NCBI RefSeq assembly: GCF_012932915.1 | Contig: NZ_VCQU01000001.1 | Coordinates: 1-64,000 of the forward strand | Origin: Antrihabitans stalactiti | GTDB lineage: Bacteria; Actinomycetota; Actinomycetes; Mycobacteriales; Mycobacteriaceae | Length of the DNA: 64,000 nt | Reading direction: 5' to 3' | Shown: positions 9,700 to 18,299 of the stretch, piece by piece | How the letters are laid out: each line of letters starts with the position of its first letter | Position numbering within the stretch: the first letter of the stretch is position 1 | Program-made: the position numbers and the translations under genes | The notes under the pieces: generated by a model | What the model saw: only the letters and a program-made list of their open reading frames with translations | Database searches by the model: none | What the model was told of the DNA's origin: nothing

Positions 9700-10923
9700 A
9701 TGGAGCAGGTTTCAGTGCGCGAGTTCGACGTCTTCGATCCGGCCACCCTCGACGATCCTTACCCCGGCTACGACCGGCTTCGGCGGATCGAACCGGTCCA
9801 TCGCATCGCTGGCACCGATTTCTACATCGTCTCGAGTTGGGAACTCGTCCTGGAGGCGACGCGCAGAGTCGAGGATTTCTCGTCGCACCTCACTTCGGCC
9901 CTGATCCAAGACGCCGCTGGTCGGCCGACGATTTTCGACATGGATGGCGGCGGGCACGCTGTGCATGTACTGGCGACCGCAGACGATCCGGTCCATCTGC
10001 GGCACCGGAAGCTGGTCCTGCCAACCCTGGTGGCGCGGCGGATCCGGGCGCTGGAACCGCAGGTCCAGGTCGCAACGCGAGCGATGTGGCAGACGCACGC
10101 GCGTGACGATCGAATCGAGTGGATGGCGGCGATGGCCGATCGATTGCCGATGACGATGGTGGCTCGCCTGATCGGGCTGCCTGCCGAGGACGCCGAGCAG
10201 TTGGTCGCCTGGGGCTACGGCAGCACCGAAATGCTGGGCGGCGTCGTGACTGTCGACAATGTCGGCGACACGGTCGCGGCTGCGGTCGCGCTTGCCGGGT
10301 ATTTGTACGACCGGTTCGAGCGTGCCAGCGCCTCGCCCGGCGACGACCTTCTCGGCGACCTCGTACGTGCCTGCGTCGCGGGCGAACTCGACCGCGATGT
10401 GGCGGTCCTGATGTTGGTGCAACTCGTCGGCGCCGGCGGCGAGTCCACCGCTGGGTTGATCGGCAACGCGGCGCGACTGCTGGCCGAAAATGCAGTCTTA
10501 CAGGAGCAGGTCCGCGCCGACCGCAACCTTCTCGTTCCATTGCTCGAGGAGTCGCTCCGGTTGGAGTCGCCATTTCGGGCACACCACCGCCACGTCGTCG
10601 CCGATACGACACTTGGCGGTGTCGAGCTGCCCGCTGGTAGCCATCTGCTGCTGTCGTGGGGTGCTGCGAACCGTGATCCAGCGGTCTTCGACGACCCCGA
10701 CCAGGTCCGGCTGGACCGTCCGAACCTCAAAACCCATCTTGCCTTCGGAAAGGGGACGCACTTCTGCGTCGGCGCAGCGCTTGCGCGCATGGAAGCGCGG
10801 GCCGCGATCCAGACTCTGCTGGACAACACGACCCGCTTCGAGTTCCATTCGGCGCAATGGCTACCGAGCATTCTCGTTCGGCGCCATCGCCGGCTCGAAC
10901 TCAGTGTGACGCACGGCGATTGA
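9700..10923 (+). CDS. Cytochrome P450
   Basis: 407-residue soluble bacterial-type P450 monooxygenase. Key elements: I-helix AGGEST (245-250) in place of the usual AGxxT, the K-helix ExxR (Glu284 to Arg287), and the haem loop FGKGTHFCVG with the haem-ligand Cys356. It needs a ferredoxin and reductase, neither encoded nearby. Substrate unknown. Divergent from tetR/methyltransferase and probably co-regulated with them. The 3' end overlaps the end of the opposing ABC permease by 23 bases. Confidence 0.93.
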   Translation: MEQVSVREFDVFDPATLDDPYPGYDRLRRIEPVHRIAGTDFYIVSSWELVLEATRRVEDFSSHLTSALIQDAAGRPTIFDMDGGGHAVHVLATADDPVHLRHRKLVLPTLVARRIRALEPQVQVATRAMWQTHARDDRIEWMAAMADRLPMTMVARLIGLPAEDAEQLVAWGYGSTEMLGGVVTVDNVGDTVAAAVALAGYLYDRFERASASPGDDLLGDLVRACVAGELDRDVAVLMLVQLVGAGGESTAGLIGNAARLLAENAVLQEQVRADRNLLVPLLEESLRLESPFRAHHRHVVADTTLGGVELPAGSHLLLSWGAANRDPAVFDDPDQVRLDRPNLKTHLAFGKGTHFCVGAALARMEARAAIQTLLDNTTRFEFHSAQWLPSILVRRHRRLELSVTHGD

Positions 10924-11716
10924 ACAAACTCATCGCCCAGAAGTAGCCCACCAGGGTGAGTGCCACACACCATGCCACCGCGATGACGGCATTGTTGCCG
11001 ATCGGACCACCGAGGAGCAGTCCGCGCAGGGTCTCGGTGACCGGGGTGAACGGTTGATACTCGGCGAACCAGCGCAGTGCCGTCGGCAACGAGTCGGTCG
11101 GGACGAAGGCACTGCCGACGAACGGCAGGAGCATCAAGATCATCGGCGTGTTGCTCGCCGTTTCGACACTTTTGCTGACCAGTCCCATCGCAACAGACAG
11201 CCACGTCAACGCCAAGGTGATGAAGGCCAGGATGCCGAAGGCGGCCAACCATTCGAGCGGTCCGGCGTTCGGCCGAAAGCCGACAGCAACCGCGACGCCG
11301 ATGACGAGGACGATGGAGAACATCGTCTGTAGCAGACTGCCGATGACATGGCCGGTCAGGACCGCTGACCGGGCAATCGCCATCGTGCGGAAGCGGGCGA
11401 TGATTCCCGCCGTCATGTCCATGGCAACCGAGATCGCGGTCCCCTGGGCAGAGCTGGCAACGGTCATCAAGATGATGCCTGGCGCGACATAGTTGACGTA
11501 CTCCGCGCGGCCGCCGGATGCTCCCCCGATTCCCGCACCGAGCGTCCCGCCGAAGACGTAGACGAAGAGCAACAGGAAGACGACGGGCATCCCGACGAGC
11601 AACAGTGTCATCGACGGATATCGAATGATGCGCCGAATACTGCGCCGCAGCATCGTGACCGAATCGGCCAGGACATACGACTTCGAAGGGGTGGGCAGAG
11701 TAAGGGTGGCGGTCAT
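10901..11716 (-). CDS. ABC-2 transporter permease, DrrB-like
   Basis: 271-residue ABC-2 type permease with a cytoplasmic N-terminus (SVTMLRRSIRRIIRYPSM) and about six membrane segments, the first at FLLLFVYVFGGTLGAGI. It pairs with the ATPase upstream: its ATG at 11716 overlaps the ATPase stop (ATGA, 11713-11716). The family contains daunorubicin-resistance DrrB and the mycobacterial lipid exporters; exported substrate unknown. Last gene of the probable RHH-DUF4097-ATPase-permease operon. Confidence 0.9.
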   Translation of the reverse strand: MTATLTLPTPSKSYVLADSVTMLRRSIRRIIRYPSMTLLLVGMPVVFLLLFVYVFGGTLGAGIGGASGGRAEYVNYVAPGIILMTVASSAQGTAISVAMDMTAGIIARFRTMAIARSAVLTGHVIGSLLQTMFSIVLVIGVAVAVGFRPNAGPLEWLAAFGILAFITLALTWLSVAMGLVSKSVETASNTPMILMLLPFVGSAFVPTDSLPTALRWFAEYQPFTPVTETLRGLLLGGPIGNNAVIAVAWCVALTLVGYFWAMSLFNRRASH

Positions 11717-12675
11717 CGCACTGCGCTCCTTGTGTTGTCGACCTGGCCGGTGAGCGCCAGGAATACGTCGTCGAGATCGGGTGTGTGAACGGACAGTTCT
11801 TCGACCGTGATCGATTCGCTGTCCAAGCGGTCGAGCAGCGTGCGCAAGGACTGCACACCGCCGTCGCTCGGGACCTGCAAAGTCAGCTCCGCATCGTCGC
11901 GCGACGACCCCGCCAGCGCGTGAGCTGCGGCGTCGAGTTCGGTGGCGTCGGTGAACTGCAGCTTGATGTGCCCGCCGGGAATGCGCCGTTTCAGTTCTGC
12001 GGCGGTCCCCTGTGCGACCAGTCGGCCGTGGTCGAGCACCGCGATTCGGTCGGCGAGTTGGTCGGCCTCCTCCAGGTACTGCGTGGTGAGGAAGATCGTG
12101 ACGCCGTCGCCGACGAGTTTGCGGATGATCTGCCACATGGTCCGACGGCTGCGCGGATCGAGGCCGGTCGTGGGTTCGTCGAGGAAGATGACGCGAGGAC
12201 TGCCGACGAGAGTCATCGCCAGGTCCAGCCGGCGGCGCATGCCTCCCGAGTAGGTCGATGCGGGCTTCTTTGCGGCGCCGACCAGGTCGAACTGCTCGAT
12301 CAGCTCCGCGACGCGACGCTTACCCTCGGCGCGCCCAAGGTGGTTGAGGTCGGCCATGAGGTTGAGGTTCTCGAGACCGGTCAGCAGATCGTCGACAGCC
12401 GAGAACTGTCCCGTCACGCCGATGGTCCGTCGAACAGCGTCGCCGTCACGAGCGACGTCGTGGCCGCCGACGACACCGTCGCCGGAGTCGGCTGCGATGA
12501 GCGTCGACAGGATCTGCACGATCGTCGTCTTGCCCGCGCCGTTCGGACCGAGCAGCGCGAAGATCGTTCCTTCGGCCACTTCGAGGTCGATGCCGTCGAG
12601 CACGACTTTGTCGCCGTAGGACTTTCGCAATCCGGACGTCGAAATGGCGATGCGTTGGGTTGTCGTTGCGTGCAT
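11713..12675 (-). CDS. ABC transporter ATPase, DrrA-like
   Basis: 320-residue nucleotide-binding protein of the daunorubicin-resistance (DrrA) group. Walker A GPNGAGKT is at 43-50, signature YSGGM at 142-146, Walker B VIFLDEPTTGLDP starting near 162, and a C-terminal domain of about 90 residues typical of DrrA. ATG at 12675 has a near-perfect AAGGAGGAG five bases before it, so this start is chosen over the open frame that continues upstream. It energises export through the coupled permease. Confidence 0.93.
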   Translation of the reverse strand: MHATTTQRIAISTSGLRKSYGDKVVLDGIDLEVAEGTIFALLGPNGAGKTTIVQILSTLIAADSGDGVVGGHDVARDGDAVRRTIGVTGQFSAVDDLLTGLENLNLMADLNHLGRAEGKRRVAELIEQFDLVGAAKKPASTYSGGMRRRLDLAMTLVGSPRVIFLDEPTTGLDPRSRRTMWQIIRKLVGDGVTIFLTTQYLEEADQLADRIAVLDHGRLVAQGTAAELKRRIPGGHIKLQFTDATELDAAAHALAGSSRDDAELTLQVPSDGGVQSLRTLLDRLDSESITVEELSVHTPDLDDVFLALTGQVDNTRSAVR

Positions 12676-12713
12676 TGCTCCTCCTTGGTTCTGTGCGCGC
12701 GTCTCACCCTCAG

Positions 12714-12736
12714 AGGGGTGAAATTCACGCACGGTT
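12714..12736 (-). repeat. 23-nt short repeat, copy A
   Basis: AGGGGTGAAATTCACGCACG followed by GTT matches 46751-46773 at 20 of 23 positions, all differences being transitions. It contains GTGAAATTCAC, a perfect 11-base palindrome that is not conserved in the other copy. Located between the DUF4097 stop and the ATPase start. The likeness is visible; meaning unknown and chance is not excluded. Confidence 0.35.
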
Positions 12737-12747
12737 GCTGACTGGAT

Positions 12748-13593
12748 TCACGAACGGCGGATCAGGATGTCGCCGTAGCTGGTGTTTGCGTGGACCTCGA
12801 CCGTCTCCTCCGTGGCGGCCGGGGCCTGGGATGCGTCCATGTAGTTGTGCACCCGACCGAACCCGGTGTGGACGTCGAGCCGAGCGGCTGTGCCGGAACG
12901 AATACCGACCTCGATCTGGCCGAAACCGGTCTTGACCGTTGCCGATCCGCGGACCGCCGCGCCGATTCGAATGTCACCGTTCGCGGTGTTGCCGGTGATA
13001 TCGCCGGCCGCGTGATCGACGGTGATATCGCCATTGGCCGTGTTGACCCGCAGACTTCCGGTCACACCGCCAACCCAGATGTCGCCATTGGAGTTCTTGA
13101 TCACCGCATTGCCGTCGATCTCGCGGACCCGCAGCTTCCCTGAGCCGGTCGTGATTTCGGCGTTGCCTTGAACGAGGTCGACGACGATTCGGCCGGCGCC
13201 GGTCGTGAGGTCCGCGGACTTCGCCTGATCGAATTCGATGTCACCGGCGCCGGTCTTGACTCGGCAATCGCCCAGCCGACCCGCGGACCGGAACGCCCCC
13301 GCACCAAGATCACCCTGCACGTGCGACCCTTCCGGGAGTTCGATCGCCACGTCGATCGATCCTGGCTTGGAGAAGATGCCGAAGCCGCGCGGCTTGGGCC
13401 CCTTCACCAACAGCCGTCCTGATGCGTACTCAGCGCGCGTCTGCTCGGCGGCGCGGACGTCGACATCGTTTGTGGCATCGCTGGGCGTGACGGTCACAAC
13501 GGTGTCGTCGCGGTCGCTGGCTCGTACGGTGACCTCGCCCCACGCGATCTCGATGGTGGCCGAAATCGGTTCTGGTGTCTTGAAATTGGGCAT
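12748..13593 (-). CDS. DUF4097-family beta-repeat protein
   Basis: 281 residues forming a right-handed beta-solenoid type repeat: recurring units such as LGDCRVKTGAGDIEF, ADLTTGAGRIVVD, AEITTGSGKLRV, AVIKNSNGDIWV and LRVNTANGDITV, about 18-20 residues each, from residue 100 to 215. This is the DUF4097 pattern, found in putative adhesins and in proteins beside envelope-stress regulators. No signal peptide or membrane anchor, so it probably stays in the cytoplasm here. AAGGGA precedes the ATG. It lies between the RHH regulator (54-base gap) and the ABC genes (72-base gap). Confidence 0.85.
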   Translation of the reverse strand: MPNFKTPEPISATIEIAWGEVTVRASDRDDTVVTVTPSDATNDVDVRAAEQTRAEYASGRLLVKGPKPRGFGIFSKPGSIDVAIELPEGSHVQGDLGAGAFRSAGRLGDCRVKTGAGDIEFDQAKSADLTTGAGRIVVDLVQGNAEITTGSGKLRVREIDGNAVIKNSNGDIWVGGVTGSLRVNTANGDITVDHAAGDITGNTANGDIRIGAAVRGSATVKTGFGQIEVGIRSGTAARLDVHTGFGRVHNYMDASQAPAATEETVEVHANTSYGDILIRRS

Positions 13594-13647
13594 GGCAAAT
13601 CCCTTCGTGTCGTTACTCGTGTTTTGTGTGTGCTGCGGGGCGCTGCG

Positions 13648-14157
13648 CTAGCGGACCCACCCGGTGAAATGCTCGCCGCCGCGCGCGACTCCCCTACCCG
13701 CCGATTGACCGTGACCGTCCGGCTCCAGCGCTGCCGCAGCCGACCGCACCAGCCAGGCGTTGACCGACAGTCCCGCCTGGCGTGCCGCCTCCTCGACTCG
13801 ACCTTTGAGGTCCTCGCTGAGGCGCAGATTGATTCGGGCCATCGCACCCTCGTCGGCTTCCGGTGCCGGGCGAACGGCAATTTCCGTCACGGGCGGCGCT
13901 GCCGGGGGCGAGAGCTGGGGCAACGTGACCACAAAGCTCGGCTCGCGGCCACGCAGCCGTACGTCGACCGACCCTGGAGCGAGATCACGGGTGATCTCTG
14001 CTGCAGCGGCGGACAACGCTTCGAGCAGGACGAGCCGGACGGCCGACTCGAGGGGTGTCGCCAATCGCTCGGCCAGTTCACGGGCTTCGTCGCCGCCCGC
14101 TTGGGCAGCTACTGCAAGTTCGTGCTGGAGCGTGTCGACGTAATCTCTCAATTCCAT
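13648..14157 (-). CDS. Ribbon-helix-helix (HicB-like) DNA-binding protein
   Basis: 169 residues. The N-terminal half is helical and acidic with a short beta-rich part; a ribbon-helix-helix module sits near residues 105-143 (ARINLRLSEDLKGRVEEAAR, then AGLSVNAWLVRS). The C-terminus is a flexible Gly/Arg tail. No HicA or other toxin gene is adjacent, so a regulator role is more likely than an antitoxin. The phased repeats at 14156-14187 overlap its start codon and are probably its own operator. Confidence 0.82.
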   Translation of the reverse strand: MELRDYVDTLQHELAVAAQAGGDEARELAERLATPLESAVRLVLLEALSAAAAEITRDLAPGSVDVRLRGREPSFVVTLPQLSPPAAPPVTEIAVRPAPEADEGAMARINLRLSEDLKGRVEEAARQAGLSVNAWLVRSAAAALEPDGHGQSAGRGVARGGEHFTGWVR

Positions 14158-14187
14158 GGCACCATCATGGCACCATTATGGTGCCAT
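14156..14187. promoter_or_regulatory. Three 10-bp operator units phased at 11 bp
   Basis: ATGGCACCAT occurs at 14156-14165 and 14167-14176, and its inverse ATGGTGCCAT at 14178-14187. Unit starts are exactly 11 bases apart, one helical turn; the last two units form a perfect 21-base palindrome. The first unit covers the start codon of the RHH gene. Ribbon-helix-helix dimers typically bind such tandem sites on one face of DNA, so this is a strong candidate for the autoregulatory operator. The remaining 160 bases up to 14350 show nothing further. Confidence 0.75.
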
Positions 14188-14350
14188 GGCAAGCCACTCT
14201 GGCTCACTAATGTGCCGCGCCTCGAGGCCGTGATGAAACACATAGCGTCACTGACTAATTGAACGCTTTGGTGCGCAATGAGAGCAGCGACACGCGGCGC
14301 AACCCGCAGTAGCGGGGGTAGCCTCGAACGGGTTGGGAAGGTGGTCTGCC

Positions 14351-14695
14351 GTGAGCAGCAGTCAAGGAAGCGTTTTCATCGTCGGGGACGATGGTCTGGA
14401 TCAAGCCGCGTTCATCGCGGGCATCAGACGGATGATCGTGGGTAATGCACGATTGGATTCCGTCGTGTCGGCGGCGGTGATTCGGCATATCGACTTCCTG
14501 CTCGCCTCCAGTGGCGTGCGTAACGACGACAAGCGAATCGACGAGCGCGCCGCCCAGATCGAAGGCGGCATGCGCAATGTCCTCGACCTCGGCAACAGCT
14601 TCGCCACCCCCAACACCGGGCAGTTCAAAAAGCTCATTGCCAGCGCGCGCCCTGAACCCGCACCGGAACCCGAGCGCAAGCGTCGGAAGAAGTAG
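14351..14695 (+). CDS. Hypothetical protein, 114 aa
   Basis: Not recognised. Starts at GTG 14351 with GGGAAGGTGG just before it, which decides the start over a TTG six codons upstream. Predicted all-helical cytoplasmic protein (DQAAFIAGIRRMIVGNAR, AAVIRHIDFLLASSG) with a Pro/Glu stretch and a strongly basic end (ERKRRKK) that could contact nucleic acid or membrane. It ends one base before the stop of the opposing GtrA gene. Confidence 0.6.
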   Translation: MSSSQGSVFIVGDDGLDQAAFIAGIRRMIVGNARLDSVVSAAVIRHIDFLLASSGVRNDDKRIDERAAQIEGGMRNVLDLGNSFATPNTGQFKKLIASARPEPAPEPERKRRKK

Positions 14696-15259
14696 TCACC
14701 CTCGCTCGGCGGTGCTGCGCACCCGAAACACCACCCACCGCATCGCCGAGTACATGAACACCGCCTCGCATGCGCCTGCGATCAGTCGGGCGACGTGGTA
14801 CTCGACACCCACTGCCGCGAGTCCGCTGCCGATCCCAAGAATGAATGCCGCGTAGTTGATCGCGACCACCACCGCGTAGAGCTCTGCCTGCCGACCGACC
14901 GGCGCGTGGGAGCGGAAATTGAAGGTGCGGTTCAGCACGAAGCTGAGGCCGAAGGCCAGCACGTAGGCCGTCGTAACAGCCACTGGCACCGGCCAATTCA
15001 GCCACCCGTGGAAGACGGTCAGCAGCGCGAGATCGACAGCGAACGTGAACCCGTTGATGATCGCGAACCCCAACAGTGTCGGCGCGACGATGCGATTCAG
15101 CCCGAACGGCAGCACACGAACGACCGCCGAACAGAAGGCTGCGAACCGGTCGACGAAGCTCGCCCGCGTCACGTCCTCGTCCACCGCCACGACGCGAGCC
15201 TGCCAATCCCGGATGTCCGCGAGGCAACATTCAACCGAACGGATGGGTGCCACTACCAC
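14696..15259 (-). CDS. GtrA-family membrane protein
   Basis: 187 residues with a 50-residue soluble N-terminal part and four hydrophobic segments. VLAFGLSFVLNRTFNFRS with a preceding Tyr is the GtrA/PF04138 hallmark (the FxxNRxxxF element). GtrA proteins are thought to move polyprenyl-linked sugars or take part in cell-wall polysaccharide synthesis. Starts with GTG at 15259; a later start is possible because the N-terminal part is not membrane-like. Single gene, no sugar-transferase neighbour. Confidence 0.85.
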   Translation of the reverse strand: MVVAPIRSVECCLADIRDWQARVVAVDEDVTRASFVDRFAAFCSAVVRVLPFGLNRIVAPTLLGFAIINGFTFAVDLALLTVFHGWLNWPVPVAVTTAYVLAFGLSFVLNRTFNFRSHAPVGRQAELYAVVVAINYAAFILGIGSGLAAVGVEYHVARLIAGACEAVFMYSAMRWVVFRVRSTAERG

Positions 15260-15319
15260 CCGAAGATGGGTGTGCCGCCGGATAGTCGTGGCGCCGTTCG
15301 TTGAACAGACTTGTGCACC

Positions 15320-15553
15320 ATGGAGATCGAGCGCACGACAGTTCCCGGCACGGGGGTGCTACACCTCTGTTGCCCTCGTTCCGGTATCGAACTCGGTGTG
15401 CTTGCCGACAACTCCGGGCGTCGTCAGCTCTTTGTTTACGACGGCGACGATCATGACGTGCCGCTTCGGGTGATCGTGCTTGACCCGGACGAAGCGGACC
15501 AACTTGCCGAGATGCTGCACTGCCGCTGCCGAGGTGGCCATGCGAGCGCGTGA
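15320..15553 (+). CDS. Truncated cation-antiporter regulatory domain protein
   Basis: 77 residues that resemble only the N-terminal domain of the KhtT/AmhM-type regulatory subunits of actinobacterial cation:proton antiporters: [33 protein letters not shown] and [16 protein letters not shown] match that pattern. The usual C-terminal TrkA-C (RCK-C) domain, which binds a nucleotide, is missing; the frame stops and a CBS protein starts instead, overlapping by 14 bases. ATG at 15320 is chosen over a TTG three codons before. Likely a partner of the transporter two genes downstream. Confidence 0.65.
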   Translation: MEIERTTVPGTGVLHLCCPRSGIELGVLADNSGRRQLFVYDGDDHDVPLRVIVLDPDEADQLAEMLHCRCRGGHASA

Positions 15554-15998
15554 TATCGCGGCGACTCTGCCGACCGTCACCATGCGCGACCCGGTCGCGC
15601 AGGCAGTCCAGCTGATGGTTGTACGCCGCCTACCAGGGTTGATCGTCGTGGACGATCGATCGAAGCCGGTCGCCGTACTGCCCGGGACCCAGGTGCTCCG
15701 GCTGGCGATTCCGCAGTCCTACCAGTCGGATCCGGCTCTCGCGCGGACGATCGACGAGGTCCATGCCGATCAGTTCTGGCAGGAACTCCGCAGCTTGACC
15801 GTCGGCGATTGCCTGCCTACGCCGGTTGCCAAACCGCTGACCGTGCTGCCGCAAGCGACGTTACTCGACATAGCCACCCTCATGGCCCGCCATCACAGTC
15901 CGCTGGTTGCCGTCGTCGATCGCGCGGGCGAACTGATCGGCGGCATCACGCTCGAACGTCTGCTGACCAGCCTCGCCGTCTCCGGACTGGGCGGCTGA
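15540..15998 (+). CDS. CBS-pair protein
   Basis: 152 residues forming two CBS motifs: one from about residue 15 ([26 protein letters not shown]) and one from about 95 ([38 protein letters not shown]). CBS pairs bind adenine nucleotides and regulate transporters or enzymes. The start ATG at 15540 lies inside the preceding gene (14-base overlap) and the transporter follows within a few bases, so the three are co-expressed and the CBS protein probably gates or senses for the transporter. Confidence 0.85.
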   Translation: MRARDIAATLPTVTMRDPVAQAVQLMVVRRLPGLIVVDDRSKPVAVLPGTQVLRLAIPQSYQSDPALARTIDEVHADQFWQELRSLTVGDCLPTPVAKPLTVLPQATLLDIATLMARHHSPLVAVVDRAGELIGGITLERLLTSLAVSGLGG

Positions 15999-16002
15999 GC
16001 CG

Positions 16003-17328
16003 ATGGGGTCGGCGATGGATACCGCACTCGGGTTCGCAATTTCGATGAAACCGTTTGCTGCGCTTGTCATCTTTGCCGTGGCGTTCTTCTTCATCGCCAC
16101 CGAGCGCGCAGACAAGGTCAAGACCGTCTTGATCGCTGCCGGTGCCATGGTGGTACTCGGCCTGGCGCCGGGCGACGAGGTCTTTTACTCCGAGCATGAC
16201 GGCATCGACTGGAACGTCATCTTCCTGTTGCTCGGGATGATGATCATCGTTGGGATCGTCAAGCAGACCGGGCTGTTCGACTTCCTTGCCATTTGGGCAG
16301 CCAAGAAGTCGGCGGGCCGACCGTATCGGTTGATGGTGATGCTGATGCTGATCACCGCGGTCGCGTCGCCTGTGCTCGACAATGTCACGACCATCATGTT
16401 GGTCGCGCCGGTCACTGTCGTCGTCTGCAATCGGCTCCGTATTGGGGCTCAGCCGTACTTGATCGCCGAGATCCTCGCGTCCAACATCGGTGGCGCGGCG
16501 ACGCTGATCGGCGATCCGCCGAACATCATCATCGGCTTGCGAGCCGGCCTGTCGTTCAACGACTTCCTCGTGCACATGGCGCCCGCCGTCATCGTGATCT
16601 TCATCCTCTTCGTGCTGTTCGCCCGGTTCCTGTTTCGCAAGGCGTTGCACTACAACCCGGACCATGTCGAAGCGGTGATGGCGCTCAACGAACGGCGCGC
16701 GATTACCGATCCGAAGCTGCTGGTCCGATCGCTGAGTGTGCTGGCGTGCGTGATCACCGGGTTCGCCATCCATTCCATCGTGCACGTCGCACCATCGATC
16801 GTCGCGCTGGTCGGTGCGGGCGTCATGGTTCTCGTGTCCGGCCTCGACGTCGGTGAAGTCCTGCAAGAAGTCGAGTGGGCCACGTTGGCGTTCTTCATGG
16901 GCTTGTTCGTCATGGTCGCCGGGCTGGGCCACACCGGCGTCATCGAGGCGATCGGAAACTGGTCGATCGGGGTCTTCGGGTCCGACTACTTCATGGCGGC
17001 AACAGCGCTGTTGTTCGGGTCGGCAGTGATCGGCGCGTTCGTCGACAACATCCCCTACGTCGCGACGATGACTCCTGTCGTCGAAGGGATGGTCGCCGAA
17101 ATCCCCGATCCGCAGACCGGGCAATCGCTGTGGTGGGCCTTCGCATTCGGCGCAGACTTCGGCGGCAACGGCACCGCAGTGGCCGCGAGCGCCAACGTCG
17201 TCGCAATCGACATCGCCCGGCGAAACGGGCACCCGATATCGTTCTGGCAGTTCACGAAGTACGGAATCGTCGTCACGTTCGCCAGTTCGGTCCTCGCATG
17301 GTGCTACGTGTGGCTGCGCTACTTCTAG
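16003..17328 (+). CDS. ArsB/NhaD-type ion transporter
   Basis: About 441 residues, 11-12 membrane segments, of the ion-transporter superfamily that contains ArsB, NhaD sodium/proton antiporters and CitM. Family signatures are in both halves: PVLDNVTTIMLVAPV and NIGGAATLIGDPPNI in the first, AFVDNIPYVATMTPV and DFGGNGTAVAASANVV in the second. GTG at 16003 begins four bases after the CBS stop; ATG at 16015 is an alternative. The SLC13-type fold is clear, but the ion (Na+, arsenite or an organic anion) is not; no other arsenic gene is near. Confidence 0.85.
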   Translation: MGSAMDTALGFAISMKPFAALVIFAVAFFFIATERADKVKTVLIAAGAMVVLGLAPGDEVFYSEHDGIDWNVIFLLLGMMIIVGIVKQTGLFDFLAIWAAKKSAGRPYRLMVMLMLITAVASPVLDNVTTIMLVAPVTVVVCNRLRIGAQPYLIAEILASNIGGAATLIGDPPNIIIGLRAGLSFNDFLVHMAPAVIVIFILFVLFARFLFRKALHYNPDHVEAVMALNERRAITDPKLLVRSLSVLACVITGFAIHSIVHVAPSIVALVGAGVMVLVSGLDVGEVLQEVEWATLAFFMGLFVMVAGLGHTGVIEAIGNWSIGVFGSDYFMAATALLFGSAVIGAFVDNIPYVATMTPVVEGMVAEIPDPQTGQSLWWAFAFGADFGGNGTAVAASANVVAIDIARRNGHPISFWQFTKYGIVVTFASSVLAWCYVWLRYF

Positions 17329-17342
17329 GAGGCGATAGCCAG

Positions 17343-18299
17343 GTGTCCCTGTTCTGGCGGATTTTCGTGTTGAACGCGGCCGTACTCATTGCCGCGACGG
17401 TCTTGCTGCTGGTCGGTCCGGTGACGGTGTCGACGCCGGTGGTCCTCACCGAGGCGATGATTCTGTCGGCTGGGTTGGTCGCAATGCTGGTCGCGAACGC
17501 GATCCTGCTGCGTGTGGGCCTCGCGCCGCTGCACCGACTGACTCGCGCGATGACGACCATCGACCTTCTTCGACCGGAGCCCCGACCTGAAGTCGCAGGT
17601 CATGCCGGAATCGCGGACCTGTTCACCGCGTTCAACACCATGCTCGATCGGCTGGAGACCGAGCGTGCGACGAGCAATGCGCGAGCGTTGTCGGCCCAAG
17701 AGTCCGAGCGCCACCGGATTGCGCAGGAGCTGCACGACGAGGTCGGTCAGACGCTCACGGCTGTGCTGCTGGAACTGAAACGGGTCGGCGACCAGGTACC
17801 TGAGCCGTTGCGCGCCGACGTACGCCAAGTGCAGGAGATCACGCGCGGCAGCCTCGACGAGATTCGGCGGATTGCGCGCCGGCTGCGCCCAGGCGTGCTC
17901 GAGGAATTGGGACTGGTCAGCGCGCTGAAGGCGTTGGCGTCGGAGGTGTCGGCGCATGCCGGCTTCGCGGTTCGGCGCACGTTCGATCCCGCACTCCCCG
18001 ACATCGGGCACGACGGCGAACTCGTGCTGTATCGGGTTGCGCAAGAAGGGCTTACCAACGTCGCCCGGCACGCGTCGGCGCACAACGTCGACGTCACGGT
18101 CCGGGCGGCACACGATGGAGGGATCGACCTGTTGATTCGCGACGACGGCGTTGGCGTGAACGGCGCAGCAGAAGGTGCCGGAATCCGTGGGATGCGTGAA
18201 CGTGCTCTGCTCGTCGGCGCCAAACTGACCCTGCGGACTGTGCAGGAAGGCGGAACCGAGCTGTCGCTCTCGGTGCCGCCGCTGGGGAGCCGGCCGTGA
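17343..18299 (+). CDS. NarL-type sensor histidine kinase
   Basis: 318 residues. Two membrane segments (about 8-26 and 36-56) enclose only a very short outer loop, then a HAMP-like linker, a HisKA_3 dimerisation helix with the phospho-acceptor His131 in RIAQELHDEVGQ, and a HATPase_c domain with DDGVGV and GIRGMRERA. GTG at 17343 is selected because AGGAGG (17327-17332) lies ten bases upstream and overlaps the transporter stop. The lack of a large sensor domain suggests it senses the membrane or the neighbouring transporter. Confidence 0.88.
   Translation: MSLFWRIFVLNAAVLIAATVLLLVGPVTVSTPVVLTEAMILSAGLVAMLVANAILLRVGLAPLHRLTRAMTTIDLLRPEPRPEVAGHAGIADLFTAFNTMLDRLETERATSNARALSAQESERHRIAQELHDEVGQTLTAVLLELKRVGDQVPEPLRADVRQVQEITRGSLDEIRRIARRLRPGVLEELGLVSALKALASEVSAHAGFAVRRTFDPALPDIGHDGELVLYRVAQEGLTNVARHASAHNVDVTVRAAHDGGIDLLIRDDGVGVNGAAEGAGIRGMRERALLVGAKLTLRTVQEGGTELSLSVPPLGSRP

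Noticed and set aside
13648-14157. HicAB-type toxin-antitoxin locus
   Set aside because: Only the ribbon-helix-helix half is present; no HicA-like or other small toxin ORF is adjacent on either side.
15946-17232. 428-codon minus-strand frame opposite the ion transporter
   Set aside because: Its translation is a His/Asp/Arg-rich low-complexity sequence, a typical shadow of a membrane-protein gene.
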